Shown here piece by piece: positions 37,818 to 42,472 of a stretch of 42,472 bases of DNA. This stretch comes from Helochares maculicollis (taxonomy: Eukaryota > Arthropoda > Insecta > Coleoptera > Hydrophilidae). Every line of letters starts with the position of its first letter. Position 1 is the stretch's first letter. A model generated the notes under the pieces. That model saw nothing but the letters and a program-made list of their open reading frames with translations. It did not search any database and was not told the origin of the DNA. The position numbers and the translations under genes are program-made. The stretch is from assembly GCA_033557835.1 (NCBI GenBank), contig JAWQRO010000338.1, positions 1-42,472 of the forward strand, written 5' to 3'.

Positions 37818-37924
37818 TGTGGTGTTAGAGCAATTTTTGCCGGCATAAATTTGTGAAATTATTATCATTCCCACTTTCAACTGCAAAACTAACTGTTTAG
37901 ATAATTTTATTTTTAGCAGAAACA
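37818..37924 (+). repeat. Direct repeat, right copy
   Basis: Starts TGTGGTGTTAGAGCAATTTT like the left copy, 307 nt downstream of it, and continues through CAACTGCAAAACTAACTGTT to about AGAAACA. Confidence 0.85.
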
Positions 37925-39479
37925 AAACTTTTCCGCAATATTTTTTGCACTGCTTCAAACTTACTAGTTTACCTGCATGTAAAAATAGTAAAAAACATTG
38001 CCGTGATAAATTAAGTAACTTTAATGTTGAGTCGTTGTTTATGTTGGAAGTAAATGGAGATATTGCATGAAATTTACTGTCTAACTTCGCCCAGTACATT
38101 AACGTTGAGGAATAGAATATTTCTAACAGACGAATATATATGCGTGTCTTCAAAGGAATAATCGTGCAGACAATACGCAGCGCCTGACTATCCTGACGAG
38201 TTGCCAACTTTAGAGATGCGCTTGGTTATCATTAATAAACCGAACCAGGTTCCTTTTAGCATAAGCATGCACAAAAAATACGCAAAGGCTCCTAACCCCT
38301 GCCTGATTACGATTCCTCGAGCGTTAGCTACGTGCCAATGCACTTGTAGGTGAGTAAGAATTCAAAATTTAGGCATAAACCTGAGTCATCGTAGGGTATC
38401 ATTATCATATTTTAAACGGAAAAAACGAAAGGAAGACTCTAAATTATTAACCCGAGAGGATGTGAAGCCAGTAGCGCAGATTGTAGTCCGAAAGAGAGAT
38501 TATAGTCCAAAGTAGCGGAACTTGCACATGTGAATGAATGATTATAAATAAAATATCTAAAAATAAGGCTACACTACTGTCGTATGTATTTTTTCGTCGC
38601 TCTTTCAAAATAAAAACAAAAGTACTACATGCTGCGCTATAAAATCAAATATATCACTTGTCAAATTTTAAGGCGATTTATTTTGAAAAATTGCTGTTGC
38701 AAAAGAACGACGTCTTAGGATTCCTCATAAGAAAAAACAAGTGTGAAGAATGTCGATGTATTTTTACCTTCGCCCGCCCGTTCCTTCACTTAAGGATTTT
38801 GTTTAAATATTTTAATTCTATAATTGCAATGTTTTATTTCCAACGACATTTATTTTATCATATCATTTACTTTATACTTTATTTGAACAATATATTTGCA
38901 TATCGTAACATTCTAGGTTCATATTTTAATTTCAACAAAGCATGCGTTAATCGTTTTTAAATAAATAAAACATTTTAAACCTTGAAATTTCTTTGTATTT
39001 AAATTGTAATTATTTAATAATATTTTTCTTAAGGTTTGCTTGATGTGCTATCTCGTTTTTGACCTTTATATCTACACCGGCTGAACAATCTAAAATTTTA
39101 AGTTATCTTTCACAACATGCACTTTATCACCTTTAATCACTCGAAGCGTCAACTGGAATAATATTTTTTTTATTTTTTCTGAGCGTTCCCAACATTTCAC
39201 AAATATAAACCTAATTTTCCCAATTGATAGCCATGCATTTTTCAAATAAAACTCGAAGATAAATATAAATTTCAAGGCGAGTATATGCAAATCGCAAATA
39301 AAGGAAAATACGCCGTGCTGCTGCCGCCCGTGATTAACATGACTAACTCACATATTTGCAATAAAATTATAGACGACAACATAACAATGAGTGGACGGGT
39401 CTTCATTTTTAATACCCTCAATAAAAATGTAGTAGCAGATGAAATCATGAGTAGTATTAATAATTAAGAAATCGTTAAG
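37925..39479. other. AT-rich sequence, no supported gene
   Basis: A 138-codon minus-strand open frame (37791-38207) overlaps the right direct repeat and has no recognisable domain; it is probably fortuitous or repeat-derived. TAG|GTGAGT at 38349/38350 lacks a good pyrimidine tract. A 100-codon frame at 38658-38960 (+) is Phe/Tyr-rich and AT-driven. Confidence 0.4.
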
Positions 39480-39740
39480 TAGATCCATCAAGCTGGCCCG
39501 AACTGATGTGATGTGTCAGAGACAAATGATCTGAGTTAGCGGCAGCCTATCATAGACCGAGAGTTTCAGCATGGCTAAACCCGCAGCTGTGCCGTCGGTA
39601 GCCGTCAGCCATTATAGCCGGGGTCGGACTATCAACACCCTTCCTCGTTTACAGTTACAACGTTCTAAATTCGCTTTTAATGACTCAATTTGCTTTATTT
39701 TAGTTAAGTTGTCTCAGCTTTTATGTTCTGTTTGTTGATA
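39480..39740 (+). other. GC-richer island with a 55-codon ORF
   Basis: A compact GC-rich block in AT-rich DNA. An ATG at 39571-39573 opens a frame to TGA at 39736-39738 (MAKPAAVPSVAVSHYSRGRT, then INTLPRLQLQRSKFAFND...). The first 30 residues have non-AT-driven composition, the rest become hydrophobic and AT-driven. There is no recognised domain, so this could be a small ORF, a fragment of an exon, or a regulatory island with a chance frame. Confidence 0.2.
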
Positions 39741-39978
39741 GCCCCGTGTTTTTCTCTTACATTTATAGTTTATTTATTTAAAAGATTTAATCATTCTAGC
39801 TATACCAAACAAGACATATCGACCTTGTTAGGTTTAATATAATATTTATTTATATATTAGTTAAATTAATGGCCATATAAAATTATATTGGAAAACGACA
39901 TCAATAAAAATTTAAGTTATCGTTCTAATATACTTTTGTGCAGTTTGATTTGCAGTCCGTACTTTTGTGATAGGTCAT

Positions 39979-41140
39979 TTGGTTGTATAACTGTTCTAAT
40001 GCTGCAGTTGCAATAAACAAATCGCTACAAATAAAAACAACCACCATAGTTAATTTAGTTCAGCTCAATTTTATTTGTTTTGTTGGTACACTCTTCATAT
40101 GAATGTATGTGAAGTTTCATTTCAATCCATCAATTAATACTTTGTTTATAAAACATTTATTGTCGAGTTGCCACAGTATTTTTTTTTCAATGGAAAAAAT
40201 CAAGTATCGCGCAGTGATAAAATTTTATTTTTGGAAGGAAATTTATGAACGAATGTGTAAGATATCCTTCAATTAATACAGTAAAAAGAAAGGTTGCTGA
40301 ATTTAAACGTGGTCGTACAAGCCTTGAAGACGATCCATGTCAAGGACGTCCATAAACAGCAATAACACAAGTAATCCTAGAAAAAATACAGGATATCGTA
40401 TTCAAAAATCGTCGAGTAACTGAAAGAGATTTACTTCACTAGTTGATCTAATTATCTCATTGGGCAATGTAAGCAATATTTTGACTAAAGTATTGGGTTT
40501 CAGAAAGTTGTGTGTACATTGGGTGCCGCATTCGCTAGCAATGGAACAAAAACAAATTCGAATGCGATTTTTTTTGAAAGGATAAAGTGGAATATGTGCG
40601 TCGATACGTCACCTATATAAGACACTTCTATCTGTTATCATGATCCTGAACCAAAACGAGAGACTAAAGAGCGGAGTGAACCTGGTTCTTTGGCTCCGTA
40701 ACCAGTTCGTGTCCAGAAATCCGTCAGCTGTTAGCATCCATTTTTGTGATGCAAAAGAAATATTGTTTGTGGATTACTTGCAAACTGGTGAAACAATAAA
40801 TTCTCCATGTTATTGTAACCTTTCAGATCAGCTGAAGGAAAAAATTCGTGAAAAAAGACCCGGTTTGTAGAAGGAAAAAATCATTGTCATCAGGACAATG
40901 CACCGTGTCACAAGAAAATTTTGACAATGGCTAAAATCCATGAATTAAAGTTTTTCTTCAAATGATGTGGTCATTACAGATATGGGAAGCGTATTTTGCT
41001 CCAGATTCTCACTTCAGGGATGAAATTCATCTCGTTGAAACATGTGTATTGATGCTCAGGAAGACTATAATGAATAATAAAGTGTATTTTATACCATAAA
41101 ATTGTGTTTTTTGAACCGCAAAACTTATTAGACAATCCAG
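39979..41140 (+). mobile_element. Mariner element copy 3 (irritans-like), decayed
   Basis: The right end in reverse complement (TGGATTGTCTAATAAGTTTT, then GCGGTT) aligns loosely, with gaps, to the left end TTGGTTGTATAACTGTTCTA from 39979. The TIRs are therefore diverged and the limits approximate. No clean TA duplication is visible at both ends. The internal transposase remnant fixes identity and orientation. The flank just after the right end resembles part of the 37.6-kb segment, so the true element or a host repeat may extend further. Confidence 0.6.
40190..41078 (+). pseudogene. Mariner transposase pseudogene, copy 3 (irritans-like)
   Basis: Starts MEKIKYRAVIKFYFW at the ATG 40190-40192. 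In shifting frames it continues as YPSINTVKRKVAEFKRGRTS, ILEKIQDIV, NRRVTERDL, VLGFRKLCVHWVPHS and EQKQIRMRF. The open stretch 40640-40870 holds ILFVDYLQTGETIN and QLKEKIREKRPGL. HQDNAPCHKK (Asp codon 40894-40896) and MAKIHELKF follow. The first catalytic motif (normally DETW) near 40605-40625 is scrambled. The segment that should hold SPDLAPSD and the third Asp is missing at about 40957, where the reading jumps to SSNDVVIT. The end matches DYNE with TAA at 41076-41078. There are many stops and frameshifts, so it is older or more decayed than copies 1 and 2. The irritans-like (Himar1-like) affinity is judged from motif memory. Confidence 0.88.
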
Positions 41141-41195
41141 TAGATTATGAATGAATTCAAGTAACAAGTAAAACATTTACCACGAGTGGTGTATG

Positions 41196-41218
41196 TATAT
41201 ATATATATATATATATAT
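41196..41218. repeat. (TA)n microsatellite
   Basis: About 23 nt of TA alternation shortly downstream of mariner copy 3 and about 90 nt upstream of ratchet point 3. Confidence 0.95.
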
Positions 41219-41288
41219 TAAACATTTTTACCGCTAACATACACGTATACCATTGCCAAATATTCAGCAAATGACATGTAACTAATGT

Positions 41289-41315
41289 TGGCATTTCTTT
41301 TTGTTACAGGTAAGC
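41289..41315 (+). promoter_or_regulatory. Candidate recursive-splicing ratchet point 3 (3'ss|5'ss junction)
   Basis: CATTTCTTTTTGTTACAG (AG at 41308-41309) is directly followed by GTAAGC, a strong 5' splice-site core. A consensus-like branch site (TAACTAAT, about 41279-41286) sits some 25 nt upstream of the AG. This is the best formed of the three junctions. Recursive use is inferred, not shown. Confidence 0.6.
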
Positions 41316-41356
41316 GAATATCAGAACTCCTCGACTTCTTATCGTCTACCGTTCAG
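41310..41356 (+). other. Candidate cryptic RS-exon 3 (47 nt)
   Basis: From the acceptor to the donor CAG|GTATGT at 41356/41357. Frames 1 (VSEYQNSSTSYRLPF) and 3 (KRISELLDFLSSTVQ) are open, frame 2 stops at once. A length of 47 nt would shift the frame if included. A real cassette exon cannot be excluded. Confidence 0.4.
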
Positions 41357-41540
41357 GTATGTGAGTGTGACAATCAAAGGAATTTAGGTCAGGGGAGGGT
41401 TTCCGCTTTTAAAACATTGTTACCTTTTAGTTTAGGTGATCAGGCTCTACTTTGTTAGACGCACGCCGTTTACTCGCTTTCGAAATTTCAGCTTCTTTCA
41501 ATCCCCAGGCATCTCGTTGCGGTTTTATCCTCTTTTACAG

Positions 41541-41644
41541 AAATTATGCAACAACTACTAAACACGTCCATTCAGCTGTCCGATTTTGTCTATTATTCGG
41601 ATGACTTTCTCTTCTTTGCCTATTATTACGAAAAACTCGGTCAG
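41541..41644 (+). other. Weak candidate internal exon (104 nt)
   Basis: TTTTATCCTCTTTTACAG (AG at 41539-41540) precedes a 104-nt stretch open in one frame (MQQLLNTSIQLSDFVYYSDD, then FLFFAYYYEKLGQ), ending CAG|GTATTG at 41644/41645, a mediocre donor. The peptide is not recognised. Its reading phase does not join simply to the open frame 3 of the 47-nt candidate upstream. Chance is a strong alternative. Confidence 0.2.
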
Positions 41645-42472
41645 GTATTGTATTGAAATCAACTTAGGCACCAGAATATTTGGCTGTGCGTGCAGCTTTT
41701 CAGTTTCGACACTAGCGTTCCTGAACCCGCACGGTACCGCTCCACACCATGCTGTTTCGATTGCCGATTATGTAGATATCGTGTCACTTCTTATAGCTCT
41801 AACCTAGAAACAGTAATAATATGAATAATAACTAGCTCTATGGGAAGTGCGTAAAGAACGTTTACTGCATGTATACATTCTCTAAGGAAAATTGAGACGT
41901 TTTAAAGACGTTGCCATTGAATCATTCTTGTCCCTTTAAACTGTTTGTATTACATTCTAAAAATGTAATGCAGTCTTTGCCAAGCAGTTATGATCGTATA
42001 TTACAAATAATAACTCTTTCATATTGGGTCCAATAGGGAGATTTTGTTAATCCCAAATTATTTACCTTGTAATATGTCGTATCGTAGCTATTTTATTGTA
42101 TTGCAATGTCGTGAATTTACTGCGAAGCTTAGTTAAATGTAATGTCAATTTTAGCCTCGGCAACTTACTCGCTTACTTTGGGTTGTTATCAATGTTTTAT
42201 ACATTTTGGTAGAATTCAAATGTGTAAAACATACAAAAGAAAATATTATTTATAGTTAGCGTTTTGTTCATAATTTTGTCTCAGATAACTTCAGTACCTA
42301 GTTTATAAGACGTTACATTTTCTGTAAATTTATTTCCACCTTTAGGTTAGAGTTCGATCTTGTAAATCGGATATAAAAAAATTATTCGGGAGAAGGAATA
42401 ATTTTTAAAAAAGGTATTAATTGAGTTAGCGCACAAGAGTCTTACTCTAAGTTTAAATATATATATATATAT
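41645..42472. other. AT-rich sequence to window edge
   Basis: No gene recognised. A 73-codon frame (41586-41807, +) overlaps the weak exon candidate in another frame. TTATTTCCACCTTTAG at 42345 resembles an acceptor without a partner donor in the window. The last 16 nt (42457-42472) are an AT repeat running off the edge. Confidence 0.45.

Noticed and set aside
37791..38207. 138-codon minus-strand open frame
   Set aside because: Overlaps the right direct repeat, has AT-driven composition and no family resemblance.
38330..38356. TAG|GTGAGT juxtaposition
   Set aside because: The donor half is good, but there is no convincing pyrimidine tract before the TAG.
1..42472. CRISPR arrays, bacterial operons, rRNA or tRNA genes
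   Set aside because: No spaced direct-repeat array, no dense same-strand gene chain, and no cloverleaf-like arrangement with a matching T-arm was found by eye. The window is eukaryotic in character.

Overview
The window looks like AT-rich, gene-poor nuclear DNA of an insect or other arthropod. I infer this from three decayed mariner (Tc1/mariner, DD34D) transposons of different lineages, simple AT/CA repeats, islands of higher GC in an AT-rich background, and metazoan-type splice signals. I found no intact protein-coding gene. Almost every long open frame is either a transposase fragment or has no protein-like features.

The most interesting reading is that the window lies inside one very long intron transcribed on the + strand. 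At about 8.37, 25.73 and 41.31 kb there is a polypyrimidine tract and AG acceptor followed, with no exon in between, by a 5' splice-site-like GTRAGT motif (junctions at 8368/8369, 25727/25728 and 41309/41310). This is the signature of recursive-splicing 'ratchet points', best known from long Drosophila introns. All three lie on the + strand, about 17.4 and 15.6 kb apart. Each also has a second donor-like site 33-65 nt downstream, which would define a short cryptic 'RS-exon'. The host gene cannot be identified from the window.

Layout. 1-998: mariner copy 1 (minus strand, mauritiana-like, cut by the window edge), with four frame breaks, all in A/T homopolymers, and a D-to-N change at a catalytic position. 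999-8340: AT-rich DNA with a (TA)22 repeat and two GC-richer islands. 8341-8433: ratchet point 1. 8434-18276: AT-rich sequence with a pyrimidine-rich island and a protein-like 3' end (about 16324-16544, then AATAAA) that may be a gene fragment. 18277-19534: mariner copy 2, complete with TIRs and TA duplications but inactive. 19535-25727: a pair of inverted, roughly 123-bp dispersed repeats, a GCC-rich island and a short hairpin. 25707-25760: ratchet point 2. 26450-27025: CpG-rich island, possibly an alternative promoter or first exon. 27026-37510: mostly featureless AT-rich DNA with one GC island (32.2-32.4 kb). 37511-37924: a short mariner-3-related element framed by diverged direct repeats. 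39480-39740: GC island with a 55-codon ORF. 39979-41140: mariner copy 3 (irritans-like), heavily decayed. 41289-41356: ratchet point 3. 41357-42472: a weak exon candidate, then AT-rich DNA to the edge.

No gene network can be described. The transposons are dead. The plausible function of the window is in cis: splicing of a large intron, plus possible enhancers or promoters in the GC-richer islands.
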